DNA from: Cycas panzhihuaensis
Lineage: Eukaryota > Cycadophyta
Assembly: GCA_023213395.1 (NCBI GenBank)
Contig: CM041465.1
Span: 78,561,741-78,625,740, forward strand
Reading direction: 5' to 3'
Length of the DNA: 64,000 bases
Below, piece by piece: positions 19,898 to 32,033 of the stretch; position 1 is the first letter of the stretch, and every line of letters begins with the position of its first letter. The notes under the pieces are model-generated. The model saw only the letters and a program-made list of their open reading frames with translations, made no database searches and was not told the origin of the DNA. The position numbers were made by a program, and so were the translations under genes.

Positions 19898-21052
19898 CTA
19901 CCTCTGGCGCACAGGGCGGGCACCAGGAAGGGTGGTGAGGTTATGAGTGACAATCGAGGGGTCGATTCCCTTCATGTCAGCATAATCCCACGCGAACACG
20001 TCTCGAAACTCCTGGAACAGAAGGGAGTACTCCCTTATCTCATCAGGGGAACATTCCAACCTGACCTTAATGACCTTGCCCGGGGCCAAGACTATGTCTT
20101 GAGTTACCCCCATGTACATGGCATTTCCCTCCTCGAAGTGGAGAGGGGCAAGATCAACAGGAGGAGGAGGAACAGGAGACGGGATCAGATCGGTAAGCGT
20201 GGATCTGATCGCGAGGATCTTCTGATAACCAAGCCAGTGGTGACCAGAAGGCAAGTTAGGCACAAGGCCCGCTGGATGCTCAAGTAGGGCTTCGTCATCC
20301 TCAAAATAATCCACCCCATAGATGGCCTTACTTCGAGTAGAGGAAGCACTAGAGGGAGTAAGAGCAACGGGACCGTGATGGCCGTTGGGTTGCTCAACTT
20401 CCTCGTGGGAATCTGAAGGAAAACCAACAAGAGGCTCCTCGGAAGGAGCGAACGATAATTCTTCAAAGCCATTACCTACGGGGGGTAATGAAGAAGAAGA
20501 ACTGGCGATGGGCAGGTCAACACGAGCGATGACATGTGACATACATAAGTGGCTAGCCTCACCAACGAGAGAGATTCTAGGTGGGGATCTAGAACGAGGT
20601 GGGTGCGACCTACTGGCGCGGAGGAAAGAGATAGGGTAAAGACAATCCTCGTCTTCGTCGAGTGACTCATCATCACTAAATGAAGCAAGGTGCCCGTAAC
20701 TCCCGACGCCAATAGCGGCGAATCGCGTGAGACTAGGGGAAGAAGATGTAGGGTCTTTTTCAGATGGGTTAGGTATACCAATAGAGCAAGCCAAGGCATG
20801 GGTAGATGAACCTTGGTTTACCGAATTGGTGGAGCGAGTTTGTTTGGTAAACGGGCGTTCGTGGGGAATCACTCTTATTTGCCCATCGTGGACAAATTTA
20901 AGTTGTCCCCAAAGGGTCGAGCACACGGCTCCCATTTGATCGAGCCATGGACGACCTAGAAGGAGGTTGTAATCCACGTCAACGTCGAGGACTACAACGT
21001 CGGCAAGAACGGTCTTGCCCTCAAGGGTGAGCAGAATCGCGACAGATCCCAA
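19898..21052 (-). pseudogene. T2 protease C-terminal part and protease-RT linker
   Basis: A 384-codon frame starting with protease strands (LLLGRPWLDQMGAVCSTLWG, KFVHDGQ), then a long Ser/Pro/Asp-rich linker with RFAAIGVGSYG. It ends in DYADMKGIDPSIVTHNL, the block directly before RT in Tat-type pol proteins. The T1 homologue is 1147-1828. A short gap and frameshift near 21055-21090 separate it from the protease active site. Confidence 0.85.
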
Positions 21053-21088
21053 AGGGGTCTTCTCGCTACCATCATAACCTTGGCATCG

Positions 21089-21658
21089 CTAGGGAACAGG
21101 TTCCAAGGTGAAGATACCAAGCTCTTGCATGACACGCAAGGGCATGGCATTGACAGAAGAACCGTTGTCGACAACAGTCCTTCGAAGGGTACAATCGGGC
21201 GTATCGATAGTGATGGTGAATGGGAAGTTCCACTGACGTTCCCTTTCACCGGCGGGAGGAAGATCCTTAGGATCAAATGAGATAACGGGTCCACAACCTT
21301 GGGTGACACCCAAAGCGTGGACAGGCGCGTCACTTGATCCTAAAGCTTCCAGGAGGAGGGCCCGTTGCTTGGGACAACTCCTCAGAATGTCCATCAAGGA
21401 CATTCCTGCGGCGACCGTATGAAGCTCGTCCACGATGGAGAAGGGCTTACTCTTCGCGGTGGGTTGGGTAAGCGCCCTTCGAAAATCGTAACGACCCAGG
21501 CGTACAGGAATAGCCTTGGGGAAGATAAGGATTTCCGGAGGAAGGTTCTCCGGAAGAGAGTCAGAAGGAGCGGAAGAACAAGAAGCTCCCACCGTTTCCT
21601 TGGCAGCTTGAGATCGCGTAAGGGTGTAAGTAGGAGTTGCTTCAAGCAACTGGATCAC
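21089..21658 (-). pseudogene. T2 gag C-terminal part and protease active site
   Basis: A 189-codon frame, homologous to T1 662-1200. Blocks: YDFRRALTQPTAKSKPFSI, SLMDILRSCPKQRALLLEAL, and the aspartic protease loop VVDNGSSVNAMP. The loop has D-N-G where retropepsins usually have D-T-G or D-S-G; T1 has the same, so it is a family feature. The frame ends just after IFTLEPVP. Confidence 0.85.
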
Positions 21659-21784
21659 CTTCTTCCCCTTGTTCCGGGGTTGCGAAGGTGATGGAGTGTG
21701 ACGGCTAGGAGAACGAGAGGAAGAAGAGGAGTTCCGAGCACCCTTCCCTTTGTCGCGGGAAGGACGGGGATCAGGCGATCTTCC

Positions 21785-22216
21785 TCAGTTTCGGTTATTC
21801 TTGGTTTGGGTGTTGCAATCACGTTCCCCATGTTTAGGGAACGAATCCTTGTGAACTGGTTGATCCAAATTAGGCCTTGAGGCCCGTTTGGGGGAAGAAT
21901 CGCATCGAGGGGCATCCTTAGGATGCTCAGCCCTACAACGCGAATCGTCATGGAAGCACTCCCCATGAATGGAGCACCACTTCTTCTCAAGCAGAGGGTC
22001 GGGCCTTCTTACTTGAGAGGACTGGGCGTTTCCATTCCTAGGGAGAGGAGATTGGGTAGTTTGTTGGACTTGTTTATTGGATGTAGGGGATGAAGGAGCT
22101 TGAAGCTTGAGTTCCTTCATCGTATGCTCGAATGAGCATATGGCTGATGTGAGAGGGTCTAAAGTCCTCTCAGTCGGATGAGAGGAAGACCGGGTAGGTT
22201 GTGAAGGTTTGGTATC
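21785..22216 (-). pseudogene. gag: T2 gag, N-terminally truncated
   Basis: Frame 21785-22363 holds the Gag zinc motif WCSIHGECFHDDSRC (C-x2-H-x4-H-x4-C), preceded by TMKELKLQAPSSPTS, matching T1. However its first 49 codons (22363-22217) are LTR sequence: the 3' LTR reads the same up to the join and then differs. So the open frame is a chimera made by a deletion that joined LTR to mid-gag; gag proper begins at 22216. The Gag N-terminal half, leader and primer-binding site are missing. A small gap (21659-21784) with a frame change follows. Confidence 0.85.
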
Positions 22217-23753
22217 CAAAGCAAGGGTAAATGATCGGTAAGCCTCAGAGTGGCCCACCTCCTGCAAATGGCACCCTAACCTCCCCCCAAGAGCCACGAG
22301 GCAGCAAGGGCAAGGCCAAGAGCAAGGGCTGGAAACGGCAACAAGGAAGCAAAGAGGGGCCAAGGGAAACCTACGGCAAACCGGGATGCTATGGAGAGCA
22401 AACCGGGCGGTCGGGAAGAAAGTTAGGCAAAGACTAGCAATTGGGACTTATGAATGTTGCCCAAACCTGAATAGAGGCCCTCAAATCAGCGCTGCAACTT
22501 GTGACAATGCTGGTTTCAGTGGCCAAAAGAGGGCCTACAAGCCCTTGTTTGTGCGCCAAGGACATCACAGGGTGAGAGGGAGGATTTGGGGGGCTTAGAG
22601 CTTCTTAGGGAGCGTGGAAGGTGGTACGGAATCCACCCAGCTCCTTCCTAAAGCCTATGCCAACCTTCAATGCCGCTACCTTGAGCAGTAAACGCAGGCA
22701 AGAGGCACAAGGACAGTGGCAAAGCAACCCACTAAAAGGAAAAGAACTAAACTCATAAGGACAAGCAAGGAGCAAGCAAGATGGAGCATTAATATCATAA
22801 GAAAAGCAATGTAAATCAAGAAATACCTGAGTGAGGGAGGCAAGGGACTTGCCTCAGCAAGGAGCAGCGAAGAGGGGCTGAGAAATCAGCCCAGATCTGG
22901 AGTGCAGCAGGTTTGGGACCCTGCTAAGGAGGTTGGAAGGGAAACACCTGCACTTGGAGCACTTGTGGACTGCCTGGGCAAAGATCTACTGGAACCTCTC
23001 TAAGGGGCCCTCTCCAAGGTGCATGAGAGGCTGGGAGAATGTCCTAGCCACACCAAAGGAGAGCAGGGCACTGTAGGAGGGGCACAGGTCCTGTGATAGT
23101 AGCAGAACAGCAGGGAAGAGCAGAGCACAGCAGTGTTTCTTTGAGGAGCAATTCAAGAATGAGCCAAAAAAAAGTTCCAAAAATGAGTAATTCATACCTT
23201 AAATAGCCAACCTAAACCCTAAAGTGAGCGATTAGGACGCGGCTGGGAGAGAGTCAAGTCGCGAGCCACGTGGCAGTTTTGCAATAAATGCGAAATTGCC
23301 ACGGTGGATTTTAAAAAAGAAATTAGAACAGTCATACCGCTGCAAACTCCGCGGTACCGCGAATATTCCAGTGATGCAAAATTCGATGCAGAACCCAGAA
23401 GCCAAAATAGGCCCAAAGAAGCCTCAGTGAGGCAGATGACAAAAAGGACCAATGGGGGGCTGAGACACCTACACGGGCGGAGGTGGCGCAAACCTAGTGG
23501 ATCGTGGAGCGAGGAGGGCAGATGCGGGAAGTGAAGTGGTCACCAGGGTGCCACACTCACTGGGAGTGTGCCCCTGCTATAGTCGTCATAGGCTAAAATA
23601 AGTGTGGACGACGACAAAGTCGCCCACAAAGCCACACACACATGCAGACATGCAAGCAAACATTCATCAAATGAAAGCGACGACAATGCGAGAAACATAC
23701 CTGCACTTACCTGAGTCGGTGATTCCGTATCCATTCCCGGAAGCCAGGAAACA
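22217..23753 (-). repeat. T2 5' LTR, truncated (about 1.54 kb of 2.57 kb)
   Basis: Matches 11109-12721 of the 3' LTR. It begins TGTTTCCTGGCTTCC on the minus strand at 23753, next to the AACAT duplication. The last about 955 bp of the LTR are absent at the gag junction. The 3' LTR also has about 75 bp near 12345-12420 that are lacking here, and the 5' LTR has an extra GCGGTACCGC region near 23340-23365. Confidence 0.92.
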
Positions 23754-23758
23754 AACAT

Positions 23759-24560
23759 CAACATTTTTAATTAGGATAATTCTCTCATTAGACTCATTGA
23801 AAAAGATAACCTACTAATTATAATCTTCTATCTAAGGTATCCCAAACTTTTATTTATTCATTATACCCAACAAGAACACACTTATGACTTCTATCATTAA
23901 CCTTTTGTCTCTTTACATCAAACAAATAAACAAAAGTGGCATAGACAAAAACTCAAAAATTACAAATAAAAGGTTTCCTTTTCATCTAAGCCTCTTTAAG
24001 AGTTATGTTCCAAACAACCATAGTTGGACTTATGTTTAGAATGTATATAAGTGTATTCATATTTTCACCCAAAAAACCATTAAAGATATTTTTGTCTTTA
24101 AGGATACACCTATTCATCTCAATAATGACGTGATCCTTCCTCTCAGCAATACCATTCTGCTATGGTGTATAGGATGTAGTTAGTTACCACCTGATGCCAT
24201 GATCCTTGTAAAAAATAGCAAATTTAGTTGATAGTTACTCTCTTTCATTGTCACTTCTTAGATTTATAATCTTCTTCTCAAAGAAGTTTTATGCCCCAAC
24301 TTTGAACTTTTTGAATTTTGTAAATTCCTTCAACTTCTTCTTCCAAAGGTAGACCCAAGTCCTCCTAGTTAAGGCATTAATGAAGGTCATAAAGTATTTA
24401 GATCCTCCAAGCGAGACTAATGTGATTGGTCCACATAAGTCAAAATAAATTCAAAATGAACTAATTCTAATTTATTCCTAGCTTGCCAAGTGGACTTGAC
24501 AATTTTTTATCTATGTTGTTTTCCTAAAGCACAAACATTACTGATTTTATCACCTTTTTG
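23759..24560 (-). pseudogene. pol: C1 integrase, decayed
   Basis: Resumes C1 on the far side of T2. Near 24140-24175 the minus strand reads TP-stop-QNGIAERK, the Copia integrase motif TPQQNG with CAG changed to TAG; the last catalytic acid (E of AERK) is kept. 24230-24560 covers the rest of the core in broken frames, and 23759-24120 the C-terminal domain. It would have inserted the cDNA into the genome. Confidence 0.75.
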
Positions 24561-24860
24561 TACAAGAGGGAGAACTTGTGCTATTCATAACATGTTTAAC
24601 AATTAAAGACTATAGGAATTCCAATGACCATAATGATCATGCCATGATATATTAGATAAACTTGCAATAAGACTATGCTTAGGTGATCTAGAGAGTTCAT
24701 ACAAACCATTCTTTTCAACTCCTTGAACTACTATAAAATTGTCATCCTTAATGATACATTTGGCAATATTAAATACAACCTTCACATTAAGTTTAATCAT
24801 ATGGCTTACAAAGAACAAGGTATGTTTAAAAGAAGGTATATACAACTCATTAGAGATCTT
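24561..24860 (-). pseudogene. C1 GAG-pre-integrase domain
   Basis: Frame 24603-24845 gives YIPSFKHTLFFVSHM, CIIKDDNFIVVQGVEKNGLY and WHDHYGHWN. These correspond to the domain between protease and integrase in Copia polyproteins, ending in the LWH-R-GH zinc start of integrase. Several key residues (R of HxRxGH) have changed. Confidence 0.8.
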
Positions 24861-25200
24861 AATTTTGTGACCAAACTAATTAAGAATAATTGTAACCTAC
24901 CCAACTGCCTTGTGTTAACTATTATTAAACCATTCTTTATAGAAAGTGATATAGTTTAAGGCACTAAAATCTATGTACCAGGTACCATTAGTGCTAGAAA
25001 TAACACTGAATACAAAGACATTTCCATAATCAATAGTTAGAGATATAGTTTTCCTTTTTCCTTTTTTCTTTCTTTTTACTTTCTTCTTCTAATAGTTATT
25101 TTCAAAGTGACCTTTATTATAATATATGCATATAATATCCTTTTTATTTTTATTTTTAGATTTACATGTGCTATGAGAAAGTGGCGGAGTTTGCTTAGGA
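24861..25200 (-). pseudogene. C1 protease and Gag zinc knuckle, decayed
   Basis: At about 24938-24994 the minus strand encodes TWYIDFSALNYIT, the Copia protease loop WYIDSGASxHMT with DSG changed to DFS. At about 25090-25140 the CCHC knuckle has two Cys changed to Tyr (C-x2-Y-x4-H-x4-Y). Both would inactivate the protein. Confidence 0.7.
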
Positions 25201-25934
25201 GCATCCATTTAAGGCTTTTTTTTTAACTAAGAACACAAAATCATGCTATTATTACTACATGTATAACTGGCCATGCACTACTCCTCATTTAAAAGAAGTA
25301 TAACAAGCTCCTCAAAAGTAAGAGGTTAAGCTCTCTCAGTTAAACAGAAAGAGGTTACAAATATATGGTAACTTTCATGTAGGTTATTCAGGATTATAGT
25401 CATAAACTCCATTTATTCTACCTTCTTACTAATTACAATCAATTGATCTCTAATCTCCTTTAACTTTTGTAAGTATACAGAGAGAGTCATCTATAATCAT
25501 CTTACATATGTACATCAAGTTTCTCAAGTATAAAACTCTAGTTTCATTTTTAGTCTTATATATGTCTTTAATAGTTTATCATATATCTATAGATGAAATC
25601 TTGCCTTAAAGATGTGTAATAAGTTTATTAATAATAAAAAGTTCAATGATTGTTAATGCCTCTCTATCTTAATTTTCCTAATCTTTAACCTTCTTAATTG
25701 TGGCAATTAAAGTCGATAATATAGATCCAATTGTGACTTAAGGAGATGTTAGAATTAGTTTTGGTTCCTTACCTTCAACTATTTTTATCAACTTTTTAAG
25801 TATTAAAATCTGAAAAATTTTAAATATCTAAATTACATAGTTCTTACCATTAACTTTATGTGCATCCGGTAAGATATAACCCACAATATTTACACTTGAA
25901 ATGATAAGAAAAATACAAAAAGCCAAAATTATAA
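25201..25934 (-). pseudogene. gag: C1 gag, interrupted by C2
   Basis: AT-rich, no long frame, but it lies where Copia gag must be, between the zinc knuckle and the leader. Short minus-strand reads have the Lys/Asn/Leu-rich composition of Copia Gag. C2 begins at about 25.93-25.98 kb; the remaining N-terminal piece would lie just right of 32527, but I could not recognise it. Confidence 0.5.
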
Positions 25935-26429
25935 GGATGGGTTTATAAAGAGAATCAATGGTCTCAAGGTCTAAAAAATGTCAGAATCATTATTCTCTAT
26001 ATCCAACAATTATAAACTCATCAAATATATCATGAACGCATTCAAATGAATATAATATGTTGAAGGATTAAAAATTAACTCTAACCTAAAATAATGACAT
26101 ATCAAATTAATTGATGATTGATACAAAATTTTGGCAGAGTTTAAACTCTCACCATAAACATTCCAACTAAATCATAAGTATAGATATAGCCTTAATTTAT
26201 AGAGGTCTCAATGTTTACCACTTTACAAATAGTAAATATGGATTAGATCTTATATGTTCATACTTTATTTGGTCTAATATTACATAAATCTCATCAGACA
26301 ATTATGAGGATAAAGTGGAGTGTTAACCCTTAATTAGGACTTATAACATTATGTTATAACTTAAATATAATTACACTTTATCTAAATAAAGTGATTAAGA
26401 GTACATGAAGGAGTCATTATATTTTAACA
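25935..26429 (-). repeat. C2 3' LTR (low edge approximate)
   Basis: Starts on the minus strand TGTTAAAATATAATGACTCC at 26429. It matches 32034-32527 throughout, for example TAATTTATAGAGG and AATATGGATTAGATCT-like blocks. Similarity to the other LTR fades left of 25980. Confidence 0.8.
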
Positions 26430-27950
26430 TCCTTTATGACAATTTCATTAATCTTGACATTGAGGTCAAATCAAAACCTTTCAAACTTTTGTTTACCAAG
26501 TGCTTTGGTGAAGATATCTGCAACATGATTTTTAGTCACTCTATATATAAGATCAATTTCTCTATCTTGTACATGTTCATAGATCAAATAATGATGGATT
26601 TCAATGTACTTTGTGTGTGCATAAAAAACATGATTCTTAGTCATATTTAATATATTTTGATTATCATAGTATATGAGAGTTGTTTGAATCTATTCAAGAC
26701 TAAGTTTAGTAAAAATCCTACATAGTTAAATCGCCTTAGTAGCTATATATACAACTACTTTATACTCTACTTTAGTGAAGGATAAATCAACATTGGGTTA
26801 CTTCTTACAACTTTAAGAAATAATAATTGAGTTTAGGTTAAAATAATAACCTAAAGTAGAGTGATGAATATCCTAGTAACTAGCCTAGTTTACATTGATG
26901 AATCCTTTTAAAACAGGAGTTTCATCTTAACTATAGTCAAGTCCATGTTGTAAAGTGCTATGAATATACTTAAGAATTCTAATTATAGATTTCCAATAGG
27001 ACATCTTAGGCTAAGATATAAACCATAAACAAATCATAATTGCATATGAGATATTAGGGTGAGTGTGAGTAAGATAAATCAAACTCCCCATAAGTTGTCT
27101 ATAAAGAATGGGCTTGGCATATTTGCCTCATTCATCCAAAGTCAATTTGGTTTCGGTCTCTATAGGTATAGGTGAAGATTTGTAGTTACTCATTTTAAAA
27201 TGTTGTAATATCTCATTTATATGTTTGGCTTGTGATAAGAAAATACGACATGATTCTTGTCAAACTTCAATATTAAGAAAATAGTGGAGCAGTCCAAGGT
27301 CAATCATCTCAAAATTGCTTTCAAGTTCCTATTGGAAATGAGAAATCCCTTCATTGTCATTTCCATTGATCAATAAATCATCAACATAAATAATAATAAT
27401 AGTAATTAGATTATTGTAAATCTAAATGTACAAATTAGGATCAGAGGATAAATGGTTCATTCCATGCTTAAGAAAATAAGTGATAATTTCTGTATACTAA
27501 GCATGAGGTGCCTACTTAAGTTCATATAACACTTTCTTGAGTTTTTAAACTAAATGTTCTTTTCTGAAAATAATATAGCTAAGAGATTGTCTCAAGTAAA
27601 CTTCTTCAGAAATGTCTCTATTGAGAAATGCACTTTTAACATCCATCTAATAAACAGGCCATTTGAACTGACCTACTAATGATATAATCAGATAAATAAT
27701 TGCCATGTTAGTAATAAGTATGAAGGTCTTATCATACTTAATACCTCTTTATTGATTAAAACCTTTTTCAACAAGTTATATTTTATATATTCCAATAAAG
27801 TCATCAACATGATACTTTGTTTTGTAAAGCTAGTAACAATCAATTAGATTCTTTCCTAAAGGCAATTTAGTGAGTTCCCAAATATCATTTTTTGGGATGG
27901 AAGTCATCTCTTCATCTATGGAAGCTTGCCATATTTGGTCTTTAATTACC
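26430..27950 (-). pseudogene. pol: C2 reverse transcriptase and RNase H
   Basis: RNase H end at 26440-26900: minus strand reads HTKYIEIHHYLI and ADIFTKALGKQKFE, the Copia C-terminal blocks; the TEAEY acid appears as TKVEY (E to K). RT near 27360-27410 keeps IIIYVDDLLI, and near 27505-27550 LKKVLYELK-stop-AP, the YGLKQAP motif with Gln lost to a stop. Stops and frameshifts are frequent, so no frame exceeds about 80 codons. Confidence 0.8.
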
Positions 27951-29040
27951 TCCTCAAAGGTAGAAGGCTTAAGAGCATTAAGAACTTATGCCATTAGAGT
28001 AAATCTTATAGTATGCTTATACTTAGGAAGTTTCTTAGTGATTTCTAATTGAATGTTTCTAGAGACATTTATAGCAATACGAATGTCAATATCAAAGTAG
28101 ATGAAGATGCAAGAGAAGTAGATGAAGAACTTAAAGTATATGAAGTTTAAAGAGCAGAAGTGACTTGTATTAATATAGGAATGACTTATAAAACATCATT
28201 GTCATCATCTATCAGAAATTGTATCTAAGATTAATCTAAGTCCTTATTATCTTCTACAAATATAACATCCCAAGATGAATATGGCTATCTTACAATAAGA
28301 TCATATACCTTGTAAGCTTTGCAGCCAGGTACATAGCTTATGAAGATATACTTCAAGTTTTTATCTTCAAGTTTTTATCATCAAGTTTTCTTCTATTTTC
28401 TTTTGTAATATACATATAGATCATACAACTGAATGTTCTAAGATATGAGATCATTTGTTTTTATCCTGACCAAGACTCCTTAGGTGTCATATTTCTTATG
28501 GCTAAAGTCAAACTCATTTTTGTAAGGTAAGTAGTAGTAGAAATAGCTTTAGCTTAAAATGAGTCAACTAAGTCTACAGCATTTACCATTACTTTTGTTT
28601 TATTCACCAATCTTTGATTCATACGTTTAGCAATACCATTTTGTTGAGCAATACAAGGAGCTTAGAACTAATATTTAATATCATATTCTTTATAAAAATT
28701 GGTGAAATAATTTGATATGAACTCATCTCCATTATCTATATATAGTATTTTGATTATCGTACTATATTCATTTTCAACTTGAACTTTGAATTTCTTGAAT
28801 TTATCAAAGGCTTCAAACTTGTTCTTTAGAAAGTTAACTCAAACTTTTTGAGAATAATCATTAATAAAAGTGATAAAGTACAAACTACTATTGAGTTAAG
28901 GCTTAGACATAGGTTCACAAATGTCTGAGTAAACTAAGCCTAATGGTTTAGTTAAACACCAAGTTTATTTAGTTGAAATGGTTTCCTATGTTATTTACCA
29001 ACTATGTAGGCTTCATAGAAACATTTATTCTGTTTGATTT
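27951..29040 (-). pseudogene. pol: C2 integrase
   Basis: Near 28620-28660 the minus strand reads AQQNGIAKRMN. This is TPQQNGIAERMN with the catalytic Glu changed to Lys (GAA to AAA or GAG to AAG, a G-to-A change). Near 28720-28740 the DNG-EF region of the core is visible. 27951-28480 covers the integrase C-terminal domain and linker to RT in broken frames. Confidence 0.7.
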
Positions 29041-29660
29041 TAGGAAGTCCATGTATCATACAAAGTCTAAGCATAAGATTAAGACTCTACATATTTAGAT
29101 GGATAAGGCATTAATTCCATGACTAATCTTTAGTACACTTTTAAGTAGGTTGCTCCTTGTTGTAAGAATATTCATCTTGTATTTCAACATGTAGGTCTTT
29201 TATAATAATCTAATTTCCTTTATCTAGTTGAGCAGACTGCAAAGTGACACTTAAGTTCTAATTCTGTATAGAGAAAAGTGGCACACTATCAAGTTTATAA
29301 AGACCATTGTCATCATGTTCAATTGCCACTATTTTTCTAGTTAAGTGATCTAAAATAGCATATACATCTTGGCTAAATCAAAGTTTTTCTTATCAATTTG
29401 ACTGATAGAGAGTAGGTTCTATTTCATACTATAAATATAAAGGGCATTGCTAATATGATGACTGATATCTAAATTTTTTAAAGCTATGGGATCTTTCTTA
29501 ATCTTGGCAACATCATATGTAATATTGTCACTAAATGTTGCTATTTATGCCTAAATAGGTTTGGTGTCTTTTAAAAGTTCTCCAATGCCTATCATATGAT
29601 GAGTAGAATAAGAATCTATCAGCTAAGAGTTATCTTAATAATAAGTAAAAATAGCAACAA
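29041..29660 (-). pseudogene. C2 GAG-pre-integrase and protease
   Basis: The protease loop is at about 29602-29640: minus strand LIDSYSTHHMIG, matching Copia IDSGATxHM but with G changed to Y. The pre-integrase domain lies between it and integrase in fragmented frames. Confidence 0.65.
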
Positions 29661-30660
29661 AGAATAGATTATGAGTATTGACCACATGGCCTTCTTGCTA
29701 TAAATTTCTATTACAACCCTAATATTAGTTCCTAGGTTGATCTTGATTTCTTTGTTGCTTATTTTCCTAACCACGACCTCTATTATATTATAGATTCAAG
29801 CCTCCATATTGTTTAAGATTATCCTATAAGGGTTGCAGATTAGATTGCCCTTTTCTACACTCATTGATAATATGCCCACATTTGCCATAGTAGAAGCAAG
29901 TAACATTTAATTTTCTTTATTAGTTTCTAGTTTATTGTGATTATTAGTTTAAATTTATAAAACCAAACTATTGGGCAAGTGGCCACTGTTGAGATAGATT
30001 CCTCCCTCGATTTTTTACTATAAATCTAGAAGCAATGTTAGAAGAATATGTTGTTCCTTAATGGTTCAGAATACCTTCTTCCTTTAGCAATAATCCTTTT
30101 AGGGTATTAAAGCCAATGGTAGTAAAGTCATTAGACATATTAGAAACAAAACTATTACACATGATAGGAAGGATATTTACAATACTAAAAACAAGGTCAT
30201 AATTGGAAGGAGAAACTCTAAGAGTAATAAGTTAATTTCTAATGGATTTAACCTTAGTCATGTGTAAGGGAATGAAGCTAGTAAAGGGTATGACATACAA
30301 ATGTACCTTTAGCATAATTGCTCTAGAGTCATCTTTCTACTCATAAAGAGAATATATAATGTTCTAAACTTTATGAAAAGTATCTATTGCCTCAGTGTTT
30401 TGATCCATATTATCCTTCATAACTAAGTGAAAGAATGATAGAGCTATATTATCTTTAGCTCTAAAAGTAGTAAAAGTAACAAGGTCTAGAGGGATCTTAT
30501 TGTTTGAATTAGTTGGGTCAAGTGTGTGAGTAAATTTTACTATGACTCCAAATATATAAGACTAAACCTTATTTATGACCAAAAGATATTTGACTTATTT
30601 CTTCCAAGCCAAAGAGTTATTGGTCCCAAATAAATTAATTATGTTTAAAACTAGTATTTC
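29661..30660 (-). pseudogene. gag: C2 gag with CCHC zinc knuckle
   Basis: The zinc knuckle at about 29846-29895 reads TCFYYGKCGHIINEC, a CCHC motif whose second Cys is now Tyr with the rest kept. To its right a long minus-strand read with scattered stops gives a Copia Gag body, for example KDNIALSFFHLVM and EAIDTFHKV. Gag would form the particle and package RNA. Confidence 0.7.
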
Positions 30661-32033
30661 TGTTACCAATGTGAACTATCTACTTAGTGGGCTACTAAGT
30701 TAGAATTCTAAAGTTTTAATGTCTCTAAGGAAGTCCTTGGTTGTTATTATATCTAGTAGTATCTACCCATAAATGATAGTTCAGGGGCCTTATATATGTT
30801 AGTATATAAGTAAGTTAAGCTTGATATACCTTGATACATGAGCATAGAAAGTTCAATTATGCCTTTAATACTATGTATCTACCTGTGCTAAATTTATAAT
30901 AAATCACAGATCTAACAAAGGACTAAAATCAAGACACTAACCCTCTTTAGGTCTAGCTTAGTCTCTGAAGACCAAAGAAAAGGGTTTACACTTCAATCCA
31001 TCACTCAATACACCTAATAGCAAGTTGTCTTGTAGCCTCTTTATTTAGATGAATACAACTCAAGTGTGTGAAAGTGATTATTTCAAAAGCCATAATTGTT
31101 TCCTTTACAACATTGGTAGTTTAGATAATTTAATTCATATATTTTCTTATTTAATATTTTAAGTTTAAATTCTTTTTAAAGTAGTCTTATTTAATGACAG
31201 AATATATTCTTTTCTATGATTTTAAAGCATGAAACTTACTTTTAAAAAAATATAGTAAATAAATAATAAATGTATAAAGAAAAGAGACATAGTGCTCAGT
31301 AAGAAAGATGCAGTAGCTAAAAGTTAAAAAATAAGTCTTCTCCAAATTTAAAAAAATATCTGCAATAACAAAGCACCACATATTGTTAGCTAAAAATAAG
31401 TGAAAAAAGCTTCTCTATTATTAAATCCTTATAAAATAAAAAATTTAAATAGAATTTTAAACACATGATAAATAATAGCTTAAAAAATGCATAAAATATG
31501 ACAAAAAATAATGATCTCTATATTACAATTCCAACCGTTTAGATAAAATCAAATTCTGATATTTATATCAAAAGTTATAACCCTTTTAAAGAGGGTTTAC
31601 TCCTAAGATTTTTGGACTGCAATTGTACTCTCTAATAAAATATAGATAACTTTTTACTCAAACTTTTGATTGACCTATGACTACTTACATTCGAAGGTAG
31701 GCAGAGAAATATATATAATAAAAAAAAATGAAGTTATTTAAATGTTTATAGCTAAAGTTATAACTATTTAAAGTTGAGATAACAAATCTACCTTTAAAAT
31801 TTATGATGGAAAGCGGACCAAAATTAAATCTACTGTAATTATTTTATTTATTTCCCCAAAATTTACAGTGTCACCTCTAAAAAATAACAGAACAAGTTAT
31901 TTCATCTTAAATTTTTTATTGTTTTTTAAAAATTTTAGAATTTATACTCCAATATACATCTTCAAACCCTACTACCTACTTGCAAAATAAATATTTTCTT
32001 GGAGAAAGGAAGAGAAACAATACTTTGATAGCA
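30661..32033 (-). other. C2 untranslated leader with conserved pre-gag block and decayed primer site
   Basis: About 30690-30860 aligns with the pre-gag blocks of C3 (47440-47640) and C5 (58180-58330): shared TCCTTAGAGAC-like, CTAGATATAATA-like and CTTTAGAATTCTAA-like words in the same order. The remaining about 1.1 kb is AT-rich with no gene. At 32022-32033 the minus strand reads TGCTATCAAAGT, a degraded version of the tRNA-iMet site TGGTATCAGAGC. Confidence 0.6.

Larger units (their letters stand above)
10154..23753 (-). mobile_element. T2: Tat-lineage Ty3/Gypsy retrotransposon with two RNases H and an antisense ORF
   Basis: A GC-rich 13.6-kb block with sharp edges in AT-rich C1 sequence. 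The 5-bp duplication AACAT lies at 10149-10153 and 23754-23758, and the element has TG...CA ends. On the minus strand: truncated 5' LTR (23753-22217), gag, protease, RT, Ty3 RNase H, integrase (to 17313), spacer, antisense ORF with plant mobile domain-like sequence (plus strand, 14744-16440), archaeal-type RNase H (13722-13129), polypurine tract, 3' LTR (12721-10154). The acquired RNase H and antisense ORF are known traits of Tat elements. Stops and frameshifts in pol show it is non-functional. Confidence 0.95.
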
